From: Rhodococcus oxybenzonivorans
Lineage (GTDB): Bacteria > Actinomycetota > Actinomycetes > Mycobacteriales > Mycobacteriaceae
Length of the DNA: 64,000 nt
Reading direction: 5' to 3'
Assembly: GCF_003130705.1 (NCBI RefSeq)
Contig: NZ_CP021354.1
Span: 1,054,001 to 1,118,000, forward strand
The notes beneath the pieces are model-generated. The model was given only the letters and a program-made list of their open reading frames with translations, was not told the DNA's origin and ran no database searches. Of this stretch, positions 30,269 to 37,928 are shown one piece after another. Each line of letters starts with the position of its first letter. Within the stretch, counting starts at the first letter, position 1. The position numbers were made by a program, and so were the translations under genes.

Positions 30269-30632
30269 GATCCTTCTCGGTCAAATCGGTTGCTTTCAAC
30301 GCTGCATCGAGTGTCTCGTGGCGGAAAGTGGAGATGACCTGATCGTGGACTACTCGGAACGCGGACGCCACAATACTCGTCTCCTCGGGTGCGGTCGCCC
30401 ACGTGGCCTGCTGTTCGACGACGATGACGCCGTCGTAGTAATACATTCGCTTCGGGATCAGCGTGATGTTCGCGGTCGACGCCCATTCCCGCAGCGGCGT
30501 CAGGCCCTGGGTCGCACCCTTCGGTCCACCCATCTCGATGTCGTCACTCGACAGCGATAGCAACGTGTCGATGTCGCCGGAGTTGAGGGCGTCGTGCCAA
30601 GCAAGGACAGTGGCGATCTCCGAGGTACTCAT
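30252..30632 (-). CDS. NTF2-fold (limonene-epoxide-hydrolase-like) protein
   Basis: A 126-residue small protein with the SnoaL/NTF2-like pattern: an N-terminal helix pair (VLAWHDALNSGDIDTLLSL), then beta strands with DDIEMGG and a YYYDGVIVVEQ strand. I use ATG 30632; a TTG 30650 start is possible. Members of this fold include limonene-1,2-epoxide hydrolase, ketosteroid isomerase and non-enzymatic proteins, so no reaction can be assigned. Its stop lies within the start of the ThrE-like gene, so the two are probably translated together. Confidence 0.65.
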   Translation of the reverse strand: MSTSEIATVLAWHDALNSGDIDTLLSLSSDDIEMGGPKGATQGLTPLREWASTANITLIPKRMYYYDGVIVVEQQATWATAPEETSIVASAFRVVHDQVISTFRHETLDAALKATDLTEKDRVSDT

Positions 30633-30704
30633 GGCATCAACGCTATCCAATATGGCCGGAGGACGACGGCGTTCTCCTTATGGATATGATGGGCGCGCGT
30701 GTCC

Positions 30705-30776
30705 GCCTCCTTAGCTCAGTGGTAGAGCACTCGCCTTGTAAGCGAGCGGTCGTCAGTTCAATCCTGACAGGAGGCT
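30705..30776 (+). tRNA. tRNA-Thr (anticodon TGT)
   Basis: A full cloverleaf. The acceptor stem is GCCTCCT (30705-30711) with AGGAGGC (30769-30775), the D arm is TAGCTCAGTGGTAGAGCA, the anticodon stem CTCGC/GCGAG encloses loop CTTGTAA with anticodon TGT, and the T-arm loop is GTTCAATC. CCA is not encoded. It reads ACA (and related) threonine codons. Confidence 0.96.
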
Positions 30777-30782
30777 CAAATA

Positions 30783-30816
30783 CCGATCCTCGTGCCGAGT
30801 GTGGCACGAGGATCGG
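30783..30816. terminator. Terminator after tRNA-Thr
   Basis: Perfect 14-bp arms, CCGATCCTCGTGCC (30783-30796) and GGCACGAGGATCGG (30803-30816), around a 6-nt loop. It starts 7 bp after the tRNA and also lies at the 3' end of the small minus-strand gene 30822-30980, so it probably ends both transcripts. Confidence 0.85.
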
Positions 30817-30821
30817 GGCCC

Positions 30822-30980
30822 CTATGGAATGAACGTGTCCCTCAGCAGGGCGGCGGGGTCGGCGCTTTCCCCGGAGTCCGCCGTCGATCCACGGTCGGGG
30901 CGGCTTGCGGTGTCGGTGAGGTCCTCACGCCGACCATGTGCTCGGGCTCGTCCCCTGACCTTGTCGAGAAAACTGACCAT
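30822..30980 (-). CDS. Small hydrophilic protein downstream of the sigma factor
   Basis: A 52-residue open frame beginning MVSFLDKVRGRARAHG. ATG 30980 has a very strong ribosome binding site (AAAGGAG, six bases upstream), the main reason for calling it. It is basic at the start and acidic in the middle, with no membrane segment. It lies 31 bp after the sigma factor stop on the same strand and ends at a terminator, so it is probably the last gene of the sigma operon. I do not recognise a family. Confidence 0.55.
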   Translation of the reverse strand: MVSFLDKVRGRARAHGRREDLTDTASRPDRGSTADSGESADPAALLRDTFIP

Positions 30981-31011
30981 CGGCACTCCTTTCATGTTGA
31001 CGACACATGCG

Positions 31012-31914
31012 TCATTCGAGCTTGGTTCGCAGATCCTTCAGTGTCTTGGCCAGCAGTCGCGAGATCTGCATCTGCGATACGCCCACCCGCGCGGCGATCT
31101 GTGACTGCGTCATGTTCCCGAAGAAGCGCAGCACGAGCACGGTGCGCTCGAGGTCGGGCAGCGCGTCCAGCAGCGGTTGGACGGTCACGTGATTTTCAAC
31201 GCGGGACAACGCCGGATCGATATCACCGAGCGTCTCCGACAGCGGCCTTTCGTCGTCGGTGAGCGGGTAGTCGACCGAGAGGGTGCTGTAGGCGTTGGCT
31301 ACGCGCAGTCCCTCCAAAACCTCGCTCTTGTCGATGTCGAGCGCCTTCGCCAGTTCGCTTGCGGTAGGCGCCCGACCGAGCGTGGTGGTCAGTTGTTTGG
31401 TGGCTCCCGTGAGGGCGAGGTGAAGCTCCTGCATACTGCGCGGCACGCGCATGGCCCACCCGGTATCCCGGAAGTGGCGGCGCACCTCGCCGGTGATGGT
31501 CGGGACCGCGAAGGACACGAAGTTCGCTCCGTAGCTTGCGTCGAATCGGTCGACGGCCTTGACGAGACCGAGACGCGCCACCTGGATCAGGTCGTCCAGC
31601 GGTTCTCCACGTTCGTGGAATCGGCGGGCGATGTGTTCGGCCAGCGGGAGGCATCGTTCGATCAGCCTCTCGCGCAGCACTTCCCGGCGTGGATCAGAGG
31701 CGTCGAGCTGAGCGATGGCTTCGCATTGTGCGGGTACGTCACGGTACTGATCGCGAGCGCGGTGGGTGCTGTCCGGTGTACGCGCCGGGCGAGGATTCGG
31801 CGGGACATCGACGGAGAGCTGTGTCCGGGGCAGCTGCCGGCACGTCGTAGAGGAGATCGGGGTGGTGCGGCGGAGCTCGCGGGGTGCTTCGGCGAGCGGG
31901 ATGGACATGGTCAT
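31012..31914 (-). CDS. RNA polymerase sigma factor, SigF/SigB family
   Basis: A 300-residue group 3 sigma-70 factor (SigB/SigF/SigG). The N-terminal 70 residues are variable. Region 2 covers LIERCLPLAEHIARRFH to DLIQVARLGLVKAVDRFD, region 3 includes VPRSMQELHLAL, and region 4 includes LPDLERTVLVLRFF and the helix-turn-helix MTQSQIAARVGVSQMQISRLL. I use ATG 31914, with GAAGGG seven bases upstream. The family directs stress or stationary-phase promoters and is usually controlled by an anti-sigma kinase (RsbW/UsfX). No such gene is adjacent; instead three small genes lie directly upstream on the same strand. Confidence 0.9.
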   Translation of the reverse strand: MTMSIPLAEAPRELRRTTPISSTTCRQLPRTQLSVDVPPNPRPARTPDSTHRARDQYRDVPAQCEAIAQLDASDPRREVLRERLIERCLPLAEHIARRFHERGEPLDDLIQVARLGLVKAVDRFDASYGANFVSFAVPTITGEVRRHFRDTGWAMRVPRSMQELHLALTGATKQLTTTLGRAPTASELAKALDIDKSEVLEGLRVANAYSTLSVDYPLTDDERPLSETLGDIDPALSRVENHVTVQPLLDALPDLERTVLVLRFFGNMTQSQIAARVGVSQMQISRLLAKTLKDLRTKLE

Positions 31915-32004
31915 GTACTCAGCCCTTCTCTGACCGGCCGGTATCAGCGGGAGCGCTGATGGTGTCGGCAAAAGTCTTCGTTGTGGTGAAGCGGCGGTGC
32001 GGCC

Positions 32005-32190
32005 CTAATCCACGAGTGCCGGGGCGTTGTCGACGTCCCGGGCCGCAAACATGGCCTCGATGCGTGCCTTGATCTCCTCCGTGCTCATCGCGCTCGCGCT
32101 CCGCCCGGTGGCGAATCGAGTGGGGGCGGAAACCGATGAAGCAGTGGGCATGATCATGGCGTCCTGTCGTGTGGTCTGCATTGTTCTCAT
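32005..32190 (-). CDS. Small hypothetical protein upstream of the sigma factor
   Basis: A 61-residue frame. ATG 32190 overlaps the stop of the preceding small gene (ATGA), which supports translational coupling; internal ATGs at 32181 or 32157 could be the true start. The N-terminal half is Thr/Ser/Ala-rich, and the C-terminal 27 residues form a charged amphipathic helix (STEEIKARIEAMFAARDV). No known domain. It ends 90 bp before the sigma factor start. Confidence 0.45.
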   Translation of the reverse strand: MRTMQTTRQDAMIMPTASSVSAPTRFATGRSASAMSTEEIKARIEAMFAARDVDNAPALVD

Positions 32191-32366
32191 TCTCGAGCGG
32201 ATTGGTGGGTAGCAGCGAAGAGGCCGACGACCCCGAGGAGGGCTGTGCTGACCAACGCAGCAAGGGGAATCGAACCGGTCGCAACGGCCGTGAACCCGGC
32301 AATGACCGACACTCCGATTACGCACTGGACGGCGACGGAGACGATCACGGACGGTCGCGCTATCAC
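32187..32366 (-). CDS. Small two-helix membrane protein in the sigma operon
   Basis: A 59-residue, very hydrophobic frame from GTG 32366 (AAAGAGAG upstream). Two predicted transmembrane segments lie at about residues 7-28 (VIVSVAVQCVIGVSVIAGFT) and 33-52 (IPLAALVSTALLGVVGLFAA). The charge pattern and coupled stop/start with the next gene suggest a real gene. No family recognised. It may be a membrane sensor or a stress-induced small membrane protein. Confidence 0.5.
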   Translation of the reverse strand: MIARPSVIVSVAVQCVIGVSVIAGFTAVATGSIPLAALVSTALLGVVGLFAATHQSARE

Positions 32367-32410
32367 CCTGGTCTCTCTTTCGACGGCGATGCGAGTTGCT
32401 TCGAGTCGGG

Positions 32411-32554
32411 TCAGGTCGGAAGCGAATCGAGGACGGCGAGGGTGCTGAGGGCGAGCGTCGCGAGGAGGCCACTGACGATTGCTCCTCCGCTGCCCGCTCG
32501 AAGGACCAGGACCTCTCCGTCGTCGGGGGTCGCGTTCGCATGTCGGCTGGCCAT
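32411..32554 (-). CDS. Small single-helix membrane protein, first gene of the sigma operon
   Basis: A 47-residue frame from ATG 32554 with an excellent ribosome binding site (GGAAAGGAG, six bases upstream). A short charged N-terminus is followed by one hydrophobic segment at about residues 24-43 (GAIVSGLLATLALSTLAVLD). The strong initiation signal is the main evidence. No family recognised. Confidence 0.5.
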   Translation of the reverse strand: MASRHANATPDDGEVLVLRAGSGGAIVSGLLATLALSTLAVLDSLPT

Positions 32555-33029
32555 CGTTTTCTCCTTTCCTCGCGCCCGGCAGTCTGTCGTGCGATGTCCG
32601 CTCGATGTCTGACCGAGAACTTATCTGCGTTGGTGAAGATAGATTTTGTTGTACAGCCCCGGAACTAGAAGTTCAAGCGAGCCGATCAAGAATTTTGTTC
32701 GTCGAGCGCCGCGGTATCTGCCGGAGAGGCCTTGTCGGAGGGAGGGTGGCACGGTTGAATTGCGCGTTTACCTGCGGTTTATCGGCGGGATTGGGCGGTG
32801 CGGAACGTGCGTCCAGCGCAGGCGTGGGTCGCCCGAAAAGTGGGATCCGACCTAGCGGTTGTGGCGGGAGTGCGCGTCGTCAAGTTGTGTGGCATCGCGA
32901 TCGTGACGAAGATTGTCGATGGGCTCCTCCGCCGAGGGGTCCACCTCGACCGAATTTGTACCCCCCGCGTCACATTGTGTCTGTCGATCCTTGATAGGAT
33001 TGGTATTCCCTGAGAAGAAGGGAGATCCG
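32555..33029. other. Intergenic region between the sigma operon and merR
   Basis: About 475 bp separate the minus-strand small membrane gene from the plus-strand merR. The stretch around 32615-32700 is richer in A/T than its surroundings and is the probable promoter zone. I see no convincing gene, no SigF-type GTTT/GGGTAT promoter and no MerR/HAIR-type palindrome in it. Confidence 0.5.
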
Positions 33030-33362
33030 GTGACGTCCTCTCAGATGCCACCTCGTTCGAAGCGAGGTGTCTACGGGATCTCGGTGACGTCGGAGCTGAC
33101 GGGCATCGGGCCCCAGACTCTGCGGTTGTACGAACGGCGCGGATTGATCACGCCGACTCGTACCGGTGGCGGCACGCGGAGGTACAGCGAAGACGACATC
33201 GCGCGCCTCGACAAGATCACCGAACTCGTCGCCGACGGAGTCAATCTGATCGGTATCCGCCAGATTCTCGAGCTGGAAGCGCAGAACGCGCTGTTGGCGG
33301 CGCGAAACGCCGAATTGGAACAGGCAGTCGAATCTCAGAAGTCGCCCCACGCGGGGGTGTGA
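33030..33362 (+). CDS. MerR family transcriptional regulator (HspR-like)
   Basis: A 110-residue regulator. I use GTG 33030 with GAAGGGAG upstream. The winged helix-turn-helix (residues 14-85) shows ISVTSELTGIGPQTLRLYERRGL and GTRRYSEDDIARL, and it ends in a short coiled coil (LLAARNAELEQAVE). Among MerR proteins it resembles the HspR heat-shock repressor in length and the GPQTLRLYE motif. No chaperone gene is adjacent and no cysteine metal site is visible. Target genes are unknown. It is followed by a hairpin and faces a convergent unknown gene. Confidence 0.82.
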   Translation: MTSSQMPPRSKRGVYGISVTSELTGIGPQTLRLYERRGLITPTRTGGGTRRYSEDDIARLDKITELVADGVNLIGIRQILELEAQNALLAARNAELEQAVESQKSPHAGV

Positions 33363-33368
33363 ACACGC

Positions 33369-33399
33369 GTCACCCGCGCAGCAGCTGCCCGCGGGTGAC
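33369..33399. terminator. Bidirectional terminator after merR
   Basis: Perfect 10-bp arms, GTCACCCGCG (33369-33378) and CGCGGGTGAC (33390-33399), with an 11-nt loop, between two convergent genes. Confidence 0.75.
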
Positions 33400-33410
33400 T
33401 TCTCGTCACG

Positions 33411-33797
33411 TCAGCTTGCGGTCTGATCGTCGTTCGTCGGGTTGAATTCGTCGAACGAGGCATCCGCAGCTTGCCACTTGCCGCTGGCACGAATGTCCGC
33501 GAACGCGATGTCGAAAGCGTCGACCAGCCACGAATGCTCCGCGATCGCCAGCACTTCGTCGGCGGTGCCGTCGGCCGTGCCCTGGTGGAGGCTCACCTTC
33601 CACAGAGCGGCGGCGTCGGTCTGGTCGACCAATCCGTCGGTGCCGTTCGATGCCAGCAGGTAACGGTTGTACTCGAAATCGACGCGAATTGCGTAGCCTG
33701 CGCCGGTGTTGACGACGTTTGCCGGGCGCTGAGTTGCCGCAGCGAGCGCGGTGAGTGCGTCGCGGTAACGTTCGGCGTGTTCCTGAGTGCGGGGCAC
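33411..33797 (-). CDS. Hypothetical protein
   Basis: A 128-residue soluble protein, GTG start 33797 with GAGAG upstream. Recognisable features are an N-terminal helical part (HAERYRDALTALAAATQ), a beta-rich middle with FEYNRYLLASN and a C-terminal acidic tail. No signal peptide, membrane segment or catalytic motif is seen, and I do not recognise the family. Codon use is like its neighbours. It is convergent with merR. Confidence 0.6.
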   Translation of the reverse strand: MPRTQEHAERYRDALTALAAATQRPANVVNTGAGYAIRVDFEYNRYLLASNGTDGLVDQTDAAALWKVSLHQGTADGTADEVLAIAEHSWLVDAFDIAFADIRASGKWQAADASFDEFNPTNDDQTAS

Positions 33798-33849
33798 CGT
33801 TCTCTCGTCTCTGGCGCAGAGGCCGTGACACTCCCGGTCACGACACCTT

Positions 33850-33881
33850 CACGAACCTCTGCTTCCAGGCAAAGGTTCGTG
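33850..33881. terminator. Probable terminator of the HSDL2-like SDR gene
   Basis: Arms CACGAACCT (33850-33858) and AGGTTCGTG (33873-33881) with a 14-nt loop, in the gap after the minus-strand SDR. The rest of the 190-bp gap holds nothing recognisable. Confidence 0.45.
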
Positions 33882-33989
33882 TCGGTTCGCACCAAAGATT
33901 ACGGCACTGGTTTCCCGGCCTGTCGCAGCCGGTCGGTCGTTTGCCGACCCGTCGAGCGCGGGGAAGCTTCCTCGTAGGGTCCTGTCCCG

Positions 33990-34820
33990 TCAGTCGAGGA
34001 AGAGATCGAGCTGGGGAGCGTCTCCGCCGCCGTAGCGGGACAGGTCCGAGACGCCCGACTCCGCGAGCACGTCCGCATCGATGTAGCAGTGTCCGCTGGT
34101 CTCCTTCGCCGGCCGGGACACAATCTCGACTGCTGCGTCGGCCATGATCTCCGGACTGCGCGACGAGGAGAGCAAGGATGTGCCGTCTTCCATGTTCGCG
34201 ACCGCGGAGGTGGCGATGTAGGTCTGCGGCCACAGGCAGTTCGCTGCGATCCCGGCGTCGGCATACTCGGCCGCCCAGCCGAGCGACAGCAAGCTCATCC
34301 CGTACTTCGACAACGTGTACGACGGGTGGGCGCCGAGCCAACGCGGGTTCAGGTTCACCGGAGGCGAGATGGTGAGCACATGCGGGTTGGGGGAGCTCCG
34401 AAGATAGGGAAGGCAGGCGCGGGTGAGCAGGAACGTCCCGCGGCAATTGATGTCCTGCATGAGGTCGTACTTCTTGGCTGTCAGTTCCTCGGTTCCCTCG
34501 AGCGCGATGGCACTGGCGTTGTTCACGCAGATGTCGATGCCACCGAACCGCTCCACCGCGGTGTCGGCGGCGCGCTGCACATCCTCCTCGCGGCGGACGT
34601 CACCGACCACGGCGACTGCTTTGCCGCCGACGGCCTCGATATCCGCGACGGCGGTGTGGACCGTCCCTTGAAGGCGCGGGTGCGGCTCCGCCGTCTTGGC
34701 CAGCACAACCACATTTGCCCCCTGCTTGGCCGCGGCGATCGCGATCGCCAGTCCGATCCCGCGGCTACCGCCGGAAACGATCATGGTCCGGTCACTGAGT
34801 GCGTTCTGCTGGCTGGACAT
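33990..34820 (-). CDS. Short-chain dehydrogenase, HSDL2-like
   Basis: A 276-residue classical SDR. I use ATG 34820 with AGGGAG upstream, not the longer open frame. The cofactor motif is GGSRGIG, NNAS is present, and the catalytic YxxxK is YTLSK. The insert LAKTAEPHPRLQGTVHTA and the late SKYGMSLLS segment match hydroxysteroid-dehydrogenase-like protein 2, which probably oxidises or reduces hydroxyacyl or sterol-like substrates. It is divergent from the mutase genes and shares with them the operator at 34866, so it belongs to the catabolic regulon. Confidence 0.78.
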   Translation of the reverse strand: MSSQQNALSDRTMIVSGGSRGIGLAIAIAAAKQGANVVVLAKTAEPHPRLQGTVHTAVADIEAVGGKAVAVVGDVRREEDVQRAADTAVERFGGIDICVNNASAIALEGTEELTAKKYDLMQDINCRGTFLLTRACLPYLRSSPNPHVLTISPPVNLNPRWLGAHPSYTLSKYGMSLLSLGWAAEYADAGIAANCLWPQTYIATSAVANMEDGTSLLSSSRSPEIMADAAVEIVSRPAKETSGHCYIDADVLAESGVSDLSRYGGGDAPQLDLFLD

Positions 34821-34865
34821 CGTTCTCCCTGTTCCGACACTGTCGATCATTGCGTTCTCGACGAT

Positions 34866-34880
34866 GATATTGGCATTCTC
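34866..34880. promoter_or_regulatory. Regulon operator, copy 1
   Basis: GATATT-GGC-ATTCTC matches the palindrome GAGAAT-N3-ATTCTC at 10 of 12 fixed positions. It lies between the divergent SDR and acyl-CoA mutase genes. Confidence 0.55.
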
Positions 34881-34905
34881 ATTTTCTGCAAGTACTGTAT
34901 CCATC

Positions 34906-36483
34906 GTGAACGACTTCGCTGAAACCTCTTCGGGCATCCCGCTGGAGCCGGTCTACGGGCCGACCGACAGGCGCGCAGAGCCGCCCGCCCCGGGCGCCTT
35001 TCCCTTCACCCGCGGCAACTTCGCCTCCGGCTACCGGGGCCGGTTGTGGACGTTCCGCCAGTACTCCGGATTCGGCACCGCGGAAGAGTCCAACCAGCGC
35101 TATCGGTACCTGCTCGAACAGGGCGGCACCGGATTGTCGGTGGCACTGGACCTGCCCACCCAATGCGGCTACGACTCCGACGACCCCGAGGTCACCGAGG
35201 AAGTCGGCCGGGTCGGGGTCGCGGTCGACACCCTCGCCGACGCCGAAGTCCTCTTCGCCGACATCCCGCTGGACAAGATCAGCACCAGCTTCACTATCAA
35301 CGGGACGGCGGCGATACTGCTGGCGTTCTATGTGGCCGCGGCCGAGCGGGCAGGCGTGCCGCGGGCAAAGCTCACCGGGACGATCCAGAATGACATCCTC
35401 AAGGAGTACGCCTCCCGGGGCACGTGGATCTGGCCGCCGGAGCCGTCGCTACGGCTAATTGCCGACACCATCGAATTCTGCGCGGCCGAGGTGCCGAGGT
35501 TCAACGCTATTTCGGTCGCCGGCGCGCACTTTCGCGACGCCGGAGCTACCGCGGTGCAGGAAATGGCCTTCACGCTCGCAGACGGAGTCACCTACTGCGA
35601 CACGGTGGTCGAACGTGGGCGAATGACGATCGACGAGTTCGCTCCTCAGATCTCGTTCTTCTTCTATACGCACGGGGACTTCTTCGAAGAGATCGCCAAG
35701 TACCGGGCAGGCCGTCGTCGATGGGCCACGATCGTGCGGGAGCGCTACGGTGCGGTGACGGACAAGGCGTCGATGTTCCGGTTCGGTTGTGTTGCCGGCG
35801 GCGCGTCCCTCTACGCACCCCAGGCACAGAACAATCTGGTGCGAGTGGCGTACGAGTCGATGGCTTCGGTTCTCGGGGGAGTGCAGTCGATGTTCACCGC
35901 GGCGTGGGACGAGCCGTTCGCCCTGCCCAGTGAGGAGTCGGCGACCCTGGCGCTTCGCACCCAGCAGGTTCTGGCCTACGAGACCGGAGTGACGCGTGTC
36001 GCGGATCCGCTCGGCGGCTCCTACTTCGTCGAAGCGCTGACCGACGCCACCGAGGCCCGCCTGATCGAGATCATGGACGATCTCGATCAGCACGGCGGCA
36101 TGGTTCGCGCCATCGAGGACGGGTACCTGCAAGGCCTCATCGCCGACGAGGCGTACAAGCTGCACAAGGACGTCGAATCGGGGGAACGCCCGGTGGTCGG
36201 GGTCAACCGGTTCGTCTCGCCGGAGCCGCCGCCCGAGATCTCCACGTACGAGCTGAATGCCGAAGGGCGCGAGCTGCAGCTCAAACGGCTGGCGAAAGTG
36301 AAATCCGAACGTGATCCCGAGGCGGTCAATGCCTGCCTCACCGCTCTGTCCCGCGCCGCGGAAGGAACCGAAAACCTCATGCATCCGTTGATCGATTGCG
36401 CCAACGCCTACTGCACCGTCGGCGAGATGGTATCCGCGCTCAAAGCAGTCTGGGGCGAATTTCAGCAGCCGGTGGTGTTCTGA
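34906..36483 (+). CDS. B12-dependent acyl-CoA mutase, large (substrate-binding) subunit
   Basis: A 525-residue homologue of the methylmalonyl-CoA mutase alpha catalytic domain without its cobalamin domain, starting at GTG 34906. Residues aligning with P. shermanii MCM Tyr89, Arg207 and His244 are all present (Tyr53 in RQYSGF, Arg171 in SRGTW, His208 in GAH). In isobutyryl- and hydroxyisobutyryl-CoA mutases the first two positions differ, so this sequence favours a substrate with a free carboxylate, such as methylmalonyl-CoA or a homologue. The split layout with a separate small subunit resembles isobutyryl-CoA mutase. The small subunit gene overlaps the stop, and a MeaB chaperone is encoded 15 kb away. 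It performs carbon-skeleton rearrangement in the cytosol. Confidence 0.88.
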   Translation: MNDFAETSSGIPLEPVYGPTDRRAEPPAPGAFPFTRGNFASGYRGRLWTFRQYSGFGTAEESNQRYRYLLEQGGTGLSVALDLPTQCGYDSDDPEVTEEVGRVGVAVDTLADAEVLFADIPLDKISTSFTINGTAAILLAFYVAAAERAGVPRAKLTGTIQNDILKEYASRGTWIWPPEPSLRLIADTIEFCAAEVPRFNAISVAGAHFRDAGATAVQEMAFTLADGVTYCDTVVERGRMTIDEFAPQISFFFYTHGDFFEEIAKYRAGRRRWATIVRERYGAVTDKASMFRFGCVAGGASLYAPQAQNNLVRVAYESMASVLGGVQSMFTAAWDEPFALPSEESATLALRTQQVLAYETGVTRVADPLGGSYFVEALTDATEARLIEIMDDLDQHGGMVRAIEDGYLQGLIADEAYKLHKDVESGERPVVGVNRFVSPEPPPEISTYELNAEGRELQLKRLAKVKSERDPEAVNACLTALSRAAEGTENLMHPLIDCANAYCTVGEMVSALKAVWGEFQQPVVF

Positions 36484-36884
36484 TGAGCGCCCGCATACTC
36501 GTAGCGAAGCCCGGACTGGACGGTCACGATCGAGGCGCCAAGATCGTCGCCCGCGCACTCCGCGACGCCGGTTTCGAGGTGATCTACACCGGTATCCGCA
36601 AGCGGGTCGAGGACATCGTGTCGATTGCCCTCCAGGAGGATGTTGCCGTCGTCGGTCTGAGCATTCTCTCCGGCGCCCATGTGGCGCTGACCACGCGAAC
36701 GGTCGATGCGCTGCGCGCTGCGGACGCCGGTGACATCGCTGTGGTGGTCGGCGGCACGATTCCCCAGGAGGACGTTCCGCGCCTGCTGTCCGCGGGAGCG
36801 GCAGCCGTCTTCCCCACCAGCACCCCCCTGGAGGATCTGGTCACCGGAGTGCGCGCACTCACCGGCACTCCCACTCCCTCTTGA
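36483..36884 (+). CDS. B12-dependent acyl-CoA mutase, cobalamin-binding small subunit
   Basis: A 133-residue cobalamin-binding domain. It has the base-off/His-on motif DGHDRG (Asp13-x-His15-x-x-Gly18), the SxL motif (GLSILSG) and the GG motif (VVVGGTIP). It partners the large subunit, whose stop overlaps its ATG. Adenosylcobalamin is the cofactor. Length and motifs match the separate small subunits of isobutyryl-CoA-type mutases. Confidence 0.92.
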   Translation: MSARILVAKPGLDGHDRGAKIVARALRDAGFEVIYTGIRKRVEDIVSIALQEDVAVVGLSILSGAHVALTTRTVDALRAADAGDIAVVVGGTIPQEDVPRLLSAGAAAVFPTSTPLEDLVTGVRALTGTPTPS

Positions 36885-36971
36885 CCTTTCGTCATACAAG
36901 GCGAAAGGCGATTACACCGCGTCGACCACCCGGTCACGCGTGCGAGAACAATTTTCGGACCTGGAGGAACA

Positions 36972-37928
36972 GTGCGTATCGGAGTGATGATCGGGCCCGA
37001 GCGAGGGGACTCCGCGCGGAAGGTCGCCCGAATGCTGGACGACGTGGAGTGGGCGGAGAGCGCAGGGTTGGACTCCGTCTGGGTTCCGCAGGTCCCCACG
37101 GACTTCGACGCGCTGATCGCCGTGGCGTTGATGGGAACGAGGACGTCCCGCATCGAAATCGGCACCGCGGTGGTACCCCTGCAGGCGCAACACCCCGTCG
37201 CACTGGCGCGACAGGCGCTCTCGGCGCATGCCGCCACCGGAGGACGTTTGGCGCTGGGAGTCGGCCCCTCACACCACTGGATCGTTCAGGACATGCTCGG
37301 TCTCCCCTATGAGAAGCCGGCCGCGTTCACCCGCGATTACCTGGACGTACTGGACGCCGCACTGCTCGCACCCGGCCCGGTCGAGATCGAGAACAACACC
37401 TTCACCGTGCACAACCCGCTCGAGATCGGACCGGTGGCCCCGATGCCGGTCCTGGTGGCCGCCCTGGGCCCGGTGATGCTGACGATCGCAGGCGAGCGAA
37501 CCGACGGGACCATCCTCTGGATGGCCGACGAGCGGGCGGTCGCCGACCATGTCGTCCCGCGAATTACCAAGGCTGCCGACAATGTGGGGCGTCCGGCTCC
37601 ACGCATCATCGCGGGTGTCCCGGTCTGTCTTTGCCGGCCTTCGGAAGTCGACACCGCGCGTGAGCGCGCCAACCGGATCCTCGGGGAAGCGGAGATCTCA
37701 CCCAACTATCAGCGGCTGCTGGGATACGGCGACGCCGAGGACATCGGTGATCTGTGCGTCGCCGGAGACGAGGACGCCATCCTTGCGGGCTTCCGCCGAT
37801 ACGCCGACGCGGGGGTCACCGACCTGTCGATGAGGCTGCTGCCGATCGGCGACAACCGGGACGAGCTGATCGCTTCGAAGCGTCGTACCCGGGACGTCGT
37901 CGCGGAACTCGTCAAGGAGCTGCGGTGA
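36972..37928 (+). CDS. LLM-class F420-dependent oxidoreductase 1
   Basis: A 318-residue luciferase-like monooxygenase-superfamily enzyme, GTG start with GGAGGA upstream. The N-terminus MRIGVMIGPERGD, the GTAVVPLQAQHP strand and the LGVGPSHHWIV segment are typical of F420-dependent LLM enzymes in actinobacteria. Such enzymes oxidise alcohols or reduce/oxygenate alicyclic substrates; the reaction here is unknown. It overlaps the next gene by GTGA. A paralogue lies at 45081-46004 and shares PNYQR and LxxGPSH segments, so two related redox steps may occur in the pathway. Confidence 0.82.
   Translation: MRIGVMIGPERGDSARKVARMLDDVEWAESAGLDSVWVPQVPTDFDALIAVALMGTRTSRIEIGTAVVPLQAQHPVALARQALSAHAATGGRLALGVGPSHHWIVQDMLGLPYEKPAAFTRDYLDVLDAALLAPGPVEIENNTFTVHNPLEIGPVAPMPVLVAALGPVMLTIAGERTDGTILWMADERAVADHVVPRITKAADNVGRPAPRIIAGVPVCLCRPSEVDTARERANRILGEAEISPNYQRLLGYGDAEDIGDLCVAGDEDAILAGFRRYADAGVTDLSMRLLPIGDNRDELIASKRRTRDVVAELVKELR

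Noticed and set aside
30705..30776. The tRNA-Thr as an integration site for a mobile element.
   Set aside because: No integrase, direct repeat of the tRNA 3' end or change in gene style is visible on either side.
32005..32541. A 178-residue minus-strand protein upstream of the sigma gene.
   Set aside because: Its first two thirds are Arg/Ser-rich and run out of frame with two better-supported small genes; only the last 61 codons look real.
34696..36483. A mutase start at 34696.
   Set aside because: This would overlap the divergent SDR gene and the operator. Family similarity starts just after GTG 34906.
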